Assembly: GCA_964019155.1 (NCBI GenBank)
Contig: OZ025242.1
Coordinates: forward strand, 65,915,040-65,979,039
Direction: 5' to 3'
Length of the DNA stretch: 64,000 nucleotides
Origin: Osedax fenrisi
Taxonomy: Eukaryota > Annelida > Polychaeta > Sabellida > Siboglinidae
How positions within the stretch are numbered: the first letter of the stretch is position 1; every line of letters starts with the position of its first letter. The notes beneath the pieces are model-generated. The model worked only from the letters and a program-made list of their open reading frames with translations, ran no database searches and was not told the origin of the DNA. A program made the translations under genes and the position numbers. Shown here in pieces: positions 43,282 to 55,400 of the stretch.

Positions 43282-43790
43282 TTATTCAGAATCAAGTATA
43301 ATTTTCATCGGTCTATTTTTAGATAAATGTGTTATATCATTTTTATTAAATTTACTAATTCTATGGAATTTATTTATTTTTATATTTTTATTTTTATCAG
43401 ATATTGATTGAAATTCAGAATTTTCTTTAGAATTTGTGTCATTGAATATTTGTTCTTTTACATTGTAAAGAATAATAGTTTTTTTATACAATTTACATTA
43501 TTGGTTTCAGATATATTTTTAGTGACTGATTTAATTATTGTATTTTCAATAGTTTTTTCTAAGTTCTTATTTAATATATTTGCATATCATACATTGCATA
43601 TCATATTACATTTATCATTATTAATATTTATACTATTTATTATAGATTTCAATTCTGTGATATTATTTTTTAGATCATTTATTATTTTAGTATTTTCTTC
43701 AATTACTGTTTTTATATGTTCATCAAATAGTTTTTTAATGTAATTTTTAATTGTCTCAGACAACTCAAAATTAGACATTCTATTTGCCAT
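43282..43790 (-). pseudogene. LINE relic ORF1: coiled coil and RNA-binding-like region
   Basis: On the - strand the first 67 codons from 43790 (LFDEHIKTVIEENTKIINDLKNNITELK) have heptad-like spacing typical of a LINE ORF1 coiled coil. The following frame (43282-43491) has IILYNVKEQIF ... FHRISKFNK ... RPMKIILDSE, the pattern of the RRM-like ORF1 RNA-binding domain. The two are in different frames. It lies directly upstream of the endonuclease of the same relic, so it belongs to that element. A + strand frame over it is a shadow. Confidence 0.7.
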
Positions 43791-44043
43791 ATTTTATTTC
43801 GTATTAATTTATAATATATATGATTTCCTAATGTATTCAATACTTAAATAAGCAAATTAAACAAATATATATATTATAATAATACATGATAAATATATAA
43901 ATATGTGTAATTAATATGTATATAAATACTAATAATAAATTGTGGAAATAATATTAACATATAATGTTATATAAAATATGATAAATAACTTAGCTGTATT
44001 GTTTACGGTTGATTTCGTTTATAAACACGTCCGTTCGCTATGA
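43791..44043. other. AT-rich DNA upstream of LINE relic
   Basis: No feature seen apart from its position where the LINE's 5' UTR would lie. Confidence 0.4.
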
Positions 44044-44092
44044 ATGCTAACCATAGATTTATAGGTGTAAACTATAAATCTATGATGCTAAC
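44044..44092. mobile_element. 33-bp perfect hairpin between 8-bp direct repeats
   Basis: ATGCTAAC (44044-44051), then CATAGATTTATA, a 9-nt loop, TATAAATCTATG (44052-44084), then ATGCTAAC again (44085-44092). An inverted repeat exactly bounded by an 8-bp direct repeat has the form of an hAT-type insertion reduced to its ends. Confidence 0.6.
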
Positions 44093-44109
44093 AGATGAAT
44101 CGTTATATA

Positions 44110-45068
44110 GGGGAAAGTCCCCGATTACCGACCCCCTCCTAATACCGACCCCCTCTCGTATCTCAGTAAATATAATAGTTATCAAAAAATTATATATACA
44201 TGAACTGTTAGTAATTTAATGATAAATATGAATACGTATTTTGTTTAAAAAAATATTTAATACTACAATTATTATTTGATAAAATGTAATATTCATTTTT
44301 TACTTTTTAAATATTTGAATAATAACTTTTTTTAAATCATTGTAAATACTTTATTAATTAAAAGAAAACTTGATTTTGTGCATAATATTGTAGAACAATC
44401 AAATGTTTATACTATTATAAAAATAATTGAATTTGAATAACTATTAACCAATATATCTTAATTATAGCAACCATTATTATTTTCCTATTACCGACCCTCT
44501 AAATTACCCTAATACCGACCCCATGTGATTTATAATATCCAATCAAAATAGATTCGTATTTTACTTTAAAATATGTCGTAAGTTGTTTATATATCATTGA
44601 TATAGATTTAGGATTCATAATTCCAGTTGATTATATATATACTGATTAATAAATAAATATTAAATAATAATATACACAATTTTAATATAATTACTTTAAA
44701 GTTTAAATTTAAATTTAATATTAATATTAAAACATAAATTCAATACAAAATAAATTACGTCATGTTATAATTAAGTATAGTTATGTATATCTACTATTTT
44801 TATTGGATATTATAATACTACAATTATTTATACCACGATTATTTTAGGGGGTCGGTAATAGGGGAAGGGGGTCGGTATTAGGCACATGTATCCGATTACC
44901 GACCCCCCTGTTTATTATTGTAAATATAATTATATCAATAATTTAAAATAGCCACATTATTCATTGCCATAATATTACTCAAATTACAAACTTTCAAATA
45001 AATATATTTAATATTAAATAAGTTATTACAACTAATCATTTAGGGGTCGGTAATCGGATACTTTCCCT
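44110..45068. mobile_element. GGGG-ended TA-flanked non-autonomous element (MITE C)
   Basis: Left end GGGGAAAGTCCCCGATTACC; the right end is its inverted copy with about three mismatches (GGTAATCGGATACTTTCCCT), TA on both sides (44108-44109, 45069-45070). 959 bp, no ORF. The motif ATTACCGACCCCC is doubled at the left end and recurs internally in both orientations (about 44485-44522, 44848-44912). Confidence 0.85.
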
Positions 45069-45070
45069 TA

Positions 45071-45559
45071 TATGTATTATACTTATATATGATTATATTA
45101 TTTCGAATACTACGTTTTAGATATAAATATGATATATATATGTAGTGTAGTCTATATTATATACGTAATAAACTACTTTATAATACTCATTACTTTAAAA
45201 ATATTTATTGTCTTATAAGACAAATTGTTTTATTCCTTTATTAAAATCAAAATCTCGTCGACGTGTACACTGTACGCACCACGATCCAAACGCTAAAACT
45301 CCCAAGATTCGTGTTGCCCACGATATTTTAGGGGCGTGTCTATACAATTAGTTTCTTGCAGTTTCGATCCTTTATGGCACGTGACCACCTAATCGACATT
45401 ATATAACATATAACAACTCACCGAATACTCCGAGCCGTACGATATATAATATTGTACCTATATACGATTCATACCCACACTTATACCGCTTATTCATTAC
45501 CGCGCGCTGATCTAAAGATAATTCATTCGCACACACATATACACTAATATACACTACAT

Positions 45560-45609
<50 letters not shown>

Positions 45610-45789
45610 TATGTGTAGGTATGTATTTAAACATAAAGGATGAGTTATACTATATATCCTACAGTGTATATGTTATCCATAGCTTATTTAAAAAGGAATG
45701 ATTTATTTCATCCAGTAGATCACGTGATATTTTCATTTCAAAATATAAACATATTCTCAATAATACGAGAGTGGCAGGGCTTGGATATT
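45071..45789. other. Non-repetitive stretch with a higher-GC core, then (TA)n
   Basis: 45245-45530 is less AT-rich than its surroundings and shows no repeat relationship to the rest of the window (GTCGACGTGTACACTGTACG, ATTACCGCGCGCTG). No ORF or RNA gene is recognisable. (TA)n at 45565-45604 follows. It could be the only host single-copy sequence in the window. Confidence 0.4.
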
Positions 45790-46480
45790 GAACATTAGTT
45801 TTGATTAAAATTCAATCATATTTTGTACACTAATTTTAATCAAATTTAACTTTTAGTTAGGCTAATTTTTTCGACTAATTTTGATATAATTTTACCAATA
45901 GATTAAAGATCAGCCTTTTAATGGTTAAACATTTATTTACTACTCAAGTTAAGCTAATTTTGAACACTAGTTTTGATTTAAATTCAAGCCTAATTTTAAC
46001 ATAAATTTGATCAAATTTCCTACGCATTTGAGCTAATTTTTACGAATACTTTTAATTTAATAATACCAGTAGATTTAAGATCAAAGCATGCTTCTTGCAA
46101 GCCTTTTAATGTTTAAAAATTAATGTAGGTCTATTCCTACACCAACTACTCAAGTTAAACTTATTTTGACACATAGTTTTGATACAAATTCAAGCCTAAT
46201 TTTAACATAAATTTTGATCAAATTTACCACTCATTTGGGCTAATTTTTCCAAATAATTTTGATATAAATTAACCAATAGATTTAAGATCAAATTAAGCCT
46301 TTTAATGTGTAAACATTAATTTATTACATAAAGTAAGCTTATTTTGACCACTAGTTTTAATTTAAATTCAAGCCTAATTTTTACACTAATTTTGATCAAA
46401 TTTACCACTCATTTAGGTTATTTTTTCGACTAATTTTGATTTAATTTTATTACCAATAGATTTAAACATTAATTTACCAA
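45790..46480 (+). repeat. Diverged U2-spacer satellite monomers at the edge of the 98-bp array
   Basis: Four decayed monomers with CACTAGTTTTGATTTAAATT, TTACCACTCATTTGGGCTAA and TTTTAATGTGTAAACATTAA, in the same orientation as the U2 spacers of 779-27016. This links the 98-bp satellite to the U2 locus. Confidence 0.88.
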
Positions 46481-46489
46481 CCATCTAAT

Positions 46490-49400
46490 ATTTATTTGTA
46501 TCGGCGTCGAGGCAAAGATAAACGTATAATATTGCTTTTCTGCCTTTTGTCTAATATCGAGGTCTATATGATTAATGATAATAAGAATATTTATTTTCTC
46601 GGTGTTATGACTAATATGAACGTATAATGTTTCCTCTCTGCCTTTTGGCTAAGATCGAGGTGTATATGATTATTCATAAAAAGAATATTTATTTTATCGT
46701 CGTCGAGGCAAAGATAAACGTATAATGTTTCCTCTTTGCCTTTTGGCTAAGATCGAGTTGTATATGATTAATCCTAATAAGAATATTTATTTTATCGGCG
46801 TCGAGGCAAAGATAAACGTATAATGTTGCTTTTCTGCCTTTTGGCTAAGATCGAGGTATATATTATTAATCATAATAAGAATATTTATTTTCTCGGTGTT
46901 ATGACTAATATGAACGTATAATGTTTCCTCTCTGCTTTTTGGCTAAGATCGAGGTGTATATGATTAATGTTATTAAGAATATTTATTTTATCGGCGTCGA
47001 GGCAAAGATAAACGTATAATGTTTCCTCTATGAATTTTGGCTAAGATCGAGGTATATATTATTAATGATAATAAGAATATTTATTTTCTCAGTGTTTTGA
47101 ATAATGTGAAATTATAAAGTTTCCTTTCTGCCTTTTGGCTAAGATCTAGGTATATATTATTAATGATAATAAGAATATTTATGTTATCGGCGTCGAGGCA
47201 AAGATAAACGTATAATGTTTCTTCTCTGCCATTTGGCTAAGATCGAGGTGTATATTATTAATCATAATAAGAATATTTATTTTATCGTCGTCGAGGAAAA
47301 GATAAACGTATAATGTTTCCTCTCTGCCTTGGCTAAGATCAAGGTGTATATGATTAATTATAATAAGAATATTTATTTTCTCGATGTTATGACTAATATG
47401 AACGTATAATGTTTCCTGTCTGATTTTTGGCTAAGATCGAGGTGTATATGATTATTCATAAAAAGAATATTTACTTTATCGTCGTCGAGGCAAAGATAAA
47501 TATACAATGTTGCTTTTCTGCCTTTTGGCTAAGATCGAGGTGTATATGATTAATTATAATGAGAATATTTATTTTATTGGCATCGAGGCAAAGATAAACG
47601 TATAATGTTTCCTCTCTGACTTTTGGCTAAGATCGAGGTGTATATTATTAATGATAATAATAATATTTATTTTCTCAGTGTTTTGACTAATGTGAAATTA
47701 TAAAGTTTCCTCTCTGCCTTTTGGCTAAGATCGAGGTATATATTATTAATCATAATAAGAATATTTATTTTATCGGCGTCGAGGCAAAGATAAACGTATA
47801 ATGTTTCCTCTCTGACTTTTGGCTAAGATCGAGGTGTATATTATTAATGATAATAAGAATATTTATTTTCTCAGTGTTTTGACTAATGTGAAATTATAAA
47901 GTTTCCTCTCTGCCTTTTGGCTAAGATCGAGGTATATATGATTAATCATAATAAGAATATTTATTTTCTCGGTGTTATGACTAATATGAAATTATAATGT
48001 TTCCTCTCTGCCTTTTGGCTAAGATCGAGGTGTATATGATAAATCATAATAAGAATAATTATTTTATCAGCGTAGTTGCAAAGATAAACTTATAATGTTT
48101 CCTATCTGCCTTTTGGCTAAGATCGAGTTGTATATGATTAATGATAATAAGGATATTTATTTTCTCGCTGTTTTTACTAATATGAAATTATAATGTTTCC
48201 TATCTGTCTTTTGGCTAAGATCGAGTTGTATATGATTAATGATAATAAGGATATTTATTTTCTCGCTGTTTTTACTAATGTGTAATTATAAAGTTTCCTC
48301 TCTGCCTTTTGGCTAAGATCGAGGTATATATTATTAATGATAATAAGAATATTTATTTTATCGGCGTCGAGGTAAAGATAAACGTATAATGTTTCTTCTC
48401 TGCCTTTTGGCTAAGATCGAGGTGTATATGATTAATTATAATAAGAATATTTATTTTCTCGGTGTTATGACTAATATGAAATTATAATGTTTCCTCTTTG
48501 CCTTTTGGCTAAGATCGAGGTGTATATGATAAATCATAATAAGAATAATTATTTTATCGGCGTAGATGCAAAGATAAACTTATAATGTTTCCTATCTGCC
48601 TTTTGGCTAAGATCGAGATGTATATGATTAATTATAATAAGAATATTTATTTTCTCGGTATTGTGACTAATGTGAATGTATAATGTTTCCTCTCTGCCTT
48701 TTGGCTAAGATCGAGATGTATATGATTAATTATAATAAGAATATTTATTTTCTCGGTGTTATGACTAATATGAAATTATAATGTTTCCTCTCTGCCTTTT
48801 GGCTAAGATCGAGGTGTATATGATAAATCATAATAAGAATACTTATTTTATCGGTGTTTTTACTAATGTGAAATTATAAAGTTTCCTCTCTGCCTTTTGG
48901 CTAAGATCGAGGTGTATATGATTATTCATAAAAAGAATATTTACTTTATCGTCGTCGAGGCAAAGATAAATATACAATGTTGCTTTTCTGCCTTTTGGCT
49001 AAGATCGAGGTGTATATTATTAATGATAATAAGAATATTTATTTTCTCAGTGTTTTGACTAATGTGAAATTATAAAGTTTCCTCTCTGCCTTTTGGCTAA
49101 GATCGAGGTATATATTATTAATCATAATAAGAATATTTATTTTATCGGCGTCGAGGCAAAGATAAACGTATAATGTTTCCTCTCTGACTTTTGGCTAAGA
49201 TCGAGGTGTATATTATTAATCATAATAAGAATATTTATGTTATCGGCGTCGAGGCAAAGATAAACGTATAATGTTTCTTCTCTGCCATTTGGCTAAGATC
49301 GAGGTGTATATTATTAATGATAATAAGAATATTTATTTTCTCGGTATTGTGACTAATTTGAATGTATAATGTTTCCTCTCTGCCTTTTGGCTAAGATCGA

Positions 49401-52400
49401 GGTGTATATGATTAATTATAATAAGAATATTTATTTTCTCGGTGTTATGACTAATATGAAATTATAATGTTTCCTCTCTGCCTTTTGTCTAAGATCAAGG
49501 TGTATATGATTAATCATAATGAGAATATTTATTTTATCGGCGTCGAGGCAAAGATAAACGTATAATGTTTCCTCTCTGCCTTTTGGCTTAGATCGAGGTG
49601 TATATGATTACTCATAAAAAGAATATTTATTTTATCGTCGTCGAGGCAAAGATAAACGTATAATGTTTCCTCTTTGCCTTTTGGCTAAGATCAAGGTGTA
49701 TATGATTAATTATAATAAGAATATTTATTTTCTCGGTGTTATGACTAATATGAACGTATAATGTTTCCTTTCTGACTCTTGGCTAAGATCCAGGTGTATA
49801 TGATTAATTATAATAAGAATATTTATTTTATCGTCGTTGAGGCAAAGATAAATATACAATGTTGCTTTTCTGCCTTTTGGCTAAGATCGAGGTGTATATT
49901 ATTAATGATAATAAGAATATTTATTTTCTCAGTGTTTTGACTAATGTGAAATTATAAAGTTTCCTCTCTGCCTTTGGCTAAGATCGAGGTATATATTATT
50001 AATCATAATAAGAATATTTATTTTATCGGCGTCGAGGTAAAGATAAACGTATAATGTTTCTTCTCAGCCTTTTGGCTAAGATCGAGGTGTATATGATTAA
50101 TTATAATAAGAATATTTATTTTCTCGGTGTTATGACTAATATGAAATTATAATGTTTCCTCTCTACCTTTTGGCTAAGATCGAGGTGTATATGATAAATC
50201 ATAATAAGAATAATTATTTTATCGACGTAGATGCAAAGATAAACGTATAATGTTTCCTATCTGCCTTTTGGCTAAGATCGAGTTGTATATGATTAATGAT
50301 AATAAAAATATTTATTTTCTCGGTATTGTGACTAATGTGATTGTATAATGTTTCCTCTCTGCCTTTTGGCTAAGATCGAGATGTATATGATTAATTATAA
50401 TAAGAATATTTATTTTCTCGGTATTATGACTAATATGAAATTATAATGTTTCCTCTCTGCCTTTTGGCTAAGATCGAGGTGTATATGATAAATCATAATA
50501 AGAATACTTATTTTATCGGTGTTTTTACTAATGTGAAATTATAAAGTTTCCTCTCTGCCTTTTGGCTAAGATCGAGGTGTATATGATTAATTATAATAAG
50601 AATATTTATTTTCTCGGTGTTATGACTAATATGAAATTATAATGTTTCCTCTCTGCCTTTTGGCTAAGATCGAGGTGTATATGATAAATCATAATAAGAA
50701 TATTTATTTTATCGGCGTCGAGACAAAGATAAATGTATAATGTTTCCTCTCTGCCTTTTGGCTAAGATCGAGGTATATATTATTAATGATAATAAGAATA
50801 TTTATTTTCTCAGTGTTTTGACTAATGTGAAATTATAAAGTTCCTCTCTGCCTTTTGGCTAAGATCGAGGTATATATTATTAATGATAATAAGAATATTT
50901 ATGTTATCGGCGTCGAGGCAAAGATAAACGTATAATGTTTCTTCTCTGCCATTTGGCTAATATCGAGGTGTATATTATTAATCATAATAAGAATATTTAT
51001 GTTATCGGCGTCGAGGCAAAGATAAACGTATAATGTTTCTTCTCTGCCATTTGGCTAAGATCGAGGTGTATATGATAAATCATAATAAGAATATTTATTT
51101 TATCGGCGTCGAGACAAAGATAAACGTATAATGTTTCCTCTCTGCCTTTTGGCTAAGATCGAGGTGTATATGATTAATTATAATAAGAATATTTATTTTA
51201 TCGTCGTCGAGGCAAAGATAAACGTATAATGTGTCCTCTCTGACTTTTGGTTAAGATCGAGGTGTATATGATTAATTATAATAAGAATATTTATTTTATC
51301 GGCGTTGAGGCAAAGATAAACGTATAATGTTTCCTCTCTGCCTTTTGGCTAAGATCGAGGTGTATATGATTATTCATAAAAAGAATATTTATTTTATCGT
51401 CGTCGAGGCAAAGATAAATATACAATGTTGCTTTTCTGCCTTTTGGCTAAGATCGAGGTGTATATGATAAATCATAATAAGAATATTTATTTTATCGGCG
51501 TCGAGGCAAAGATAAACGTATAATGTTTCCTCTCTGCCTTTTGGCTAAGATCGAGGTGTATATGATTAATGATAATAAGAATATTTATTTTCTCGGTGTT
51601 ATGACTAATATGAATTTATAATGTTTCCTCTCTGCCTTTTGGCTAAGATCGAGGTGTATATTATTAATGATAATAAGAATATTTATTTTATCGGATTCGA
51701 GGCAAAGATAAACGTATAATATTTCCTCTCTGCCTTTTGGCTAAGATCGAGTTGTATATTATTAATGATAATAAGAATATTTATTTTATCGGATTCGAGG
51801 CAAAGATAAACGTATAATGTTTCTTCTCTGCCTTTTGGCTAAGATCGAGGTGTATATTATTAATCATAATAAGAATATTTATTTTCTCAGTGTTTTAACT
51901 AATGTGAAATTATAAAGTTTCCTCTCTGCCTTTTGGCTAAGATCGAGGTATATATTATTAATCATAATAAGAATATTTATTTTATCGGCGTCGAGGCAAA
52001 GATAAACGTATAATGTTTCCTCTCTGACTTTTGTCTAAGATCATGGTGTATATGATTAATCATAATAAGAATATTTATTTTATCGGCGTCGAGGCAAAGA
52101 TAAACGTATAATGTTTCCTCTCTGCCTTTTGGCTAAGATCGAGATGTATATGATTAATTATAATAAGAATATTTATTTTATCGGCGTCGAGGCAAAGATA
52201 AATGTATAATGTTTCCTCTCTGACTTTTGGCTAAGATCAGGGTGTCTATGATTAATTATAATAAGAATATTTATTTTCTCGGTGTTATGACTAATATGAA
52301 CGTATAATGTTTCCTCTCTGACTTTTGGCTAAGATCCAGGTGTATATGATTAATTATAATAAGAATATTTATTTTATCGGCGTTGAGGCAAAGATAAACG

Positions 52401-55400
52401 TATAATGTTTCCTCTCTGCCTTTTGGCTAAGATCGAGTTGTATATGATAAATCATAATAAGAATAATTATTTTATCGGCGTAGTTGCAAAGATAAACTTA
52501 TAATGTTTCCTATCTGCCTTTTGGCTAAGATCGAGTTGTATATGATTAATGATAATAAGGATATTTATTTTCTCGCTGTTTTTACTAATGTGTAATTATA
52601 AAGTTTCCTCTCTGCCTTTTGGCTAAGATCGAGGTATATATTATTAATGATAATAAGAATATTTATTTTATCGGCGTCGAGGTAAAGATAAACGTATAAT
52701 GTTTCTTCTCAGCCTTTTGGCTAAGATCGAGGTGTATATGATTAATTATAATAAGTATATTTATTTTCTCGGTGTTATGACTAATATGAAATTATAATGT
52801 TTCCTCTCTGCCTTTTGGCTAAGATCGAGGTGTATATGATAAATCATAATAAGAATAATTATTTTATCGGCGTAGATGCAAAGATAAACGTATAATGTTT
52901 CCTATCTGCCTTTTGGCTAAGATCGAGTTGTATATGATTAATGATAATAAGAATATTTATTTTCTCGGTATTGTGACTAATGTGATTGTATAATGTTTCC
53001 TCTCTGCCTTTTGGCTAAGATCGAGATGTATATGATTAATTATAATAAGAATATTTATTTTCTCGGTGTTATGACTAATATGAAATTATAATGTTTCCTC
53101 TCTGCCTTTTGGCTAAGATCGAGGTGTATATGATAAATCATAATAAGAATACTTATTTTATCGGTGTTTTTACTAATGTGAAATTATAAAGTTTCCTCTC
53201 TGCCTTTTGGCTAAGATCGAGGTGTATATGATAAATCATAATAATAATACTTATTTTATCGGTGTTTTTACTAATGTGAAATTATAAAGTTTCCTCTCTG
53301 CCTTTTGGCTAAGATCGAGGTATATATTATTAATGATAATAAGAATATTTATTTTATCGGATTCGAGGCAAAGATAAACGTATAATGTTTCCTCTCTGCC
53401 TTTTGGCTAAGATCGAGGTATATATTATTAATCATAATAAGAATATTTATTTTATCGGCGTCGAGGCAAAGATAAACGTATAATGCTTCCTCTCTGAATT
53501 TTGGCTAAGATCGAGGTATATATTATTAATGATAATAAGAATATTTATTTTCTCAGTGTTTTGACTAATGTGAAATTATAAAGTTCCTCTCTGCCTTTTG
53601 GCTAAGATCGAGGTATATATTATTAATGATAATAAGAATATTTATGTTATCGGCGTCGAGGCAAAGATAAACGTATAATGTTTCTTCTCTGCCATTTGGC
53701 TAAGATCGAGGTGTATATTATTAATCATAATAAGAATATTTATGTTATCGGCGTCGAGGCAAAGATAAACGTATAATGTTTCTTCTCTGCCATTTGGCTA
53801 AGATCGAGGTATATATGATAAATCATAATAAGAATATTTATTTTATCGGCGTCGAGACAAAGATAAACGTATAATGTTTCCTCTCTGCCTTTTGGCTAAG
53901 ATCGAGGTGTATATGATTAATTATAATAAGAATATTTATTTTATCGTCGTCGAGGCAAAGATAAACGTATAATGTGTCCTCTCTTACTTTTGGTTAAGAT
54001 CGAGGTGTATATGATTAATTATAATAAGAATATTTATTTTATCGTCGTCGAGGCAAAGATAAATATACAATGTTGCTTTTCTGCCTTTTGGCTAAGATCG
54101 AGGTGTATATGATAAATCATAATAAGAATATTTATTTTATCGGCGTCGATGCAAAGATAAACGTATAATGTTTCCTCTCTGCCTTTTGGCTAAGATCGAG
54201 GTGTATATGATTAATTATAATAAGAATATTTATTTTCTCGGTGTTATGACTAATATGAAATTATAATGTTTCCTCTCTGCCTTTTGGCTAAGATCGAGGT
54301 GTATATGATTAATTATAATAAGAATATTTATTTTCTCGGTGTTATGACTAATATGAAATTATAATGTTTCCTCTCTGCCTTTTGGCTAAGATCGAGGTAT
54401 ATATTATTAATCATAATAAGAATATTTATTTTATCGGCGTCGAGGCAAAGATAAACGTATAATGTTTCCTCTCTGAATTTTGGCTAAGATCGAGGTATAT
54501 ATTATTAATGATAATAAGAATATTTATTTTCTCAGTGTTTTTACTAATGTGAAATTATAAAGTTCCTCTCTGCCTTTTGGCTAAGATCGAGGTATATATT
54601 ATTAATGATAATAAGAATATTTATGTTATCGGCGTCGAGGCAAAGATAAACGTATAATGTTTCTTCTCTGCCATTTGGCTAATATCGAGGTGTATATTAT
54701 TAATCATAATAAGAATATTTATGTTATCGGCGTCGAGGCAAAGATAAACGTATAATGTTTCCTCTTTGACTTTTGGCTAAGATCGAGGTATATATTATTA
54801 ATGATAATAAGAATATTTATTTTCTCAGTGTTTTGACTAATGTGAAATTATAAAGTTTCCTCTCTGCCTTTTGGCTAAGATCGAGGTATATATTATTAAT
54901 GATAATAAGAATATTTATGTTATCGGCGTCGAGGCAAAGATAAACGTATAATGTTTCTTCTCTGCCATTAGGCTAAGATCGAGGTGTATATGATTAATTA
55001 TAATAAGAATATTTATTTTCTCGGTGTTATGACTAATATGAAATTATAATGTTTCCTCTCTGCTTTTTGGCTAAGATCGAGGTGTATATGATTATTCATA
55101 AAAAGAATATTTACTTTATCGTCGTCGAGGCAAAGATAAATATACAATGTTGCTTTTCTGCCTTTTGGCTAAGATCGAGGTGTATATTATTAATGATAAT
55201 AAGAATATTTATTTTCTCAGTGTTTTGACTAATGTGAAATTATAAAGTTTCCTCTCTGCCTTTGGCTAAGATCGAGGTGTATATGATAAATCATAATAAG
55301 AATATTTATTTTATCGGCGTCGAGGTAAAGATAAACGTATAATGTTTCTTCTCAGCCTTTTGGCTAAGATCGAGGTGTATATGATTAATTATAATAAGAA

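Noticed and set aside
43408..43743. 111-codon + strand frame rich in Phe and Ile with apparent membrane segments
   Set aside because: It is antisense to the LINE ORF1 relic, and the hydrophobic composition follows from T-rich sequence.
44848..44876. G-quadruplex in MITE C
   Set aside because: Only three runs of three or more G's are present (GGGGG, GGGG, GGGGG), short of the usual four.
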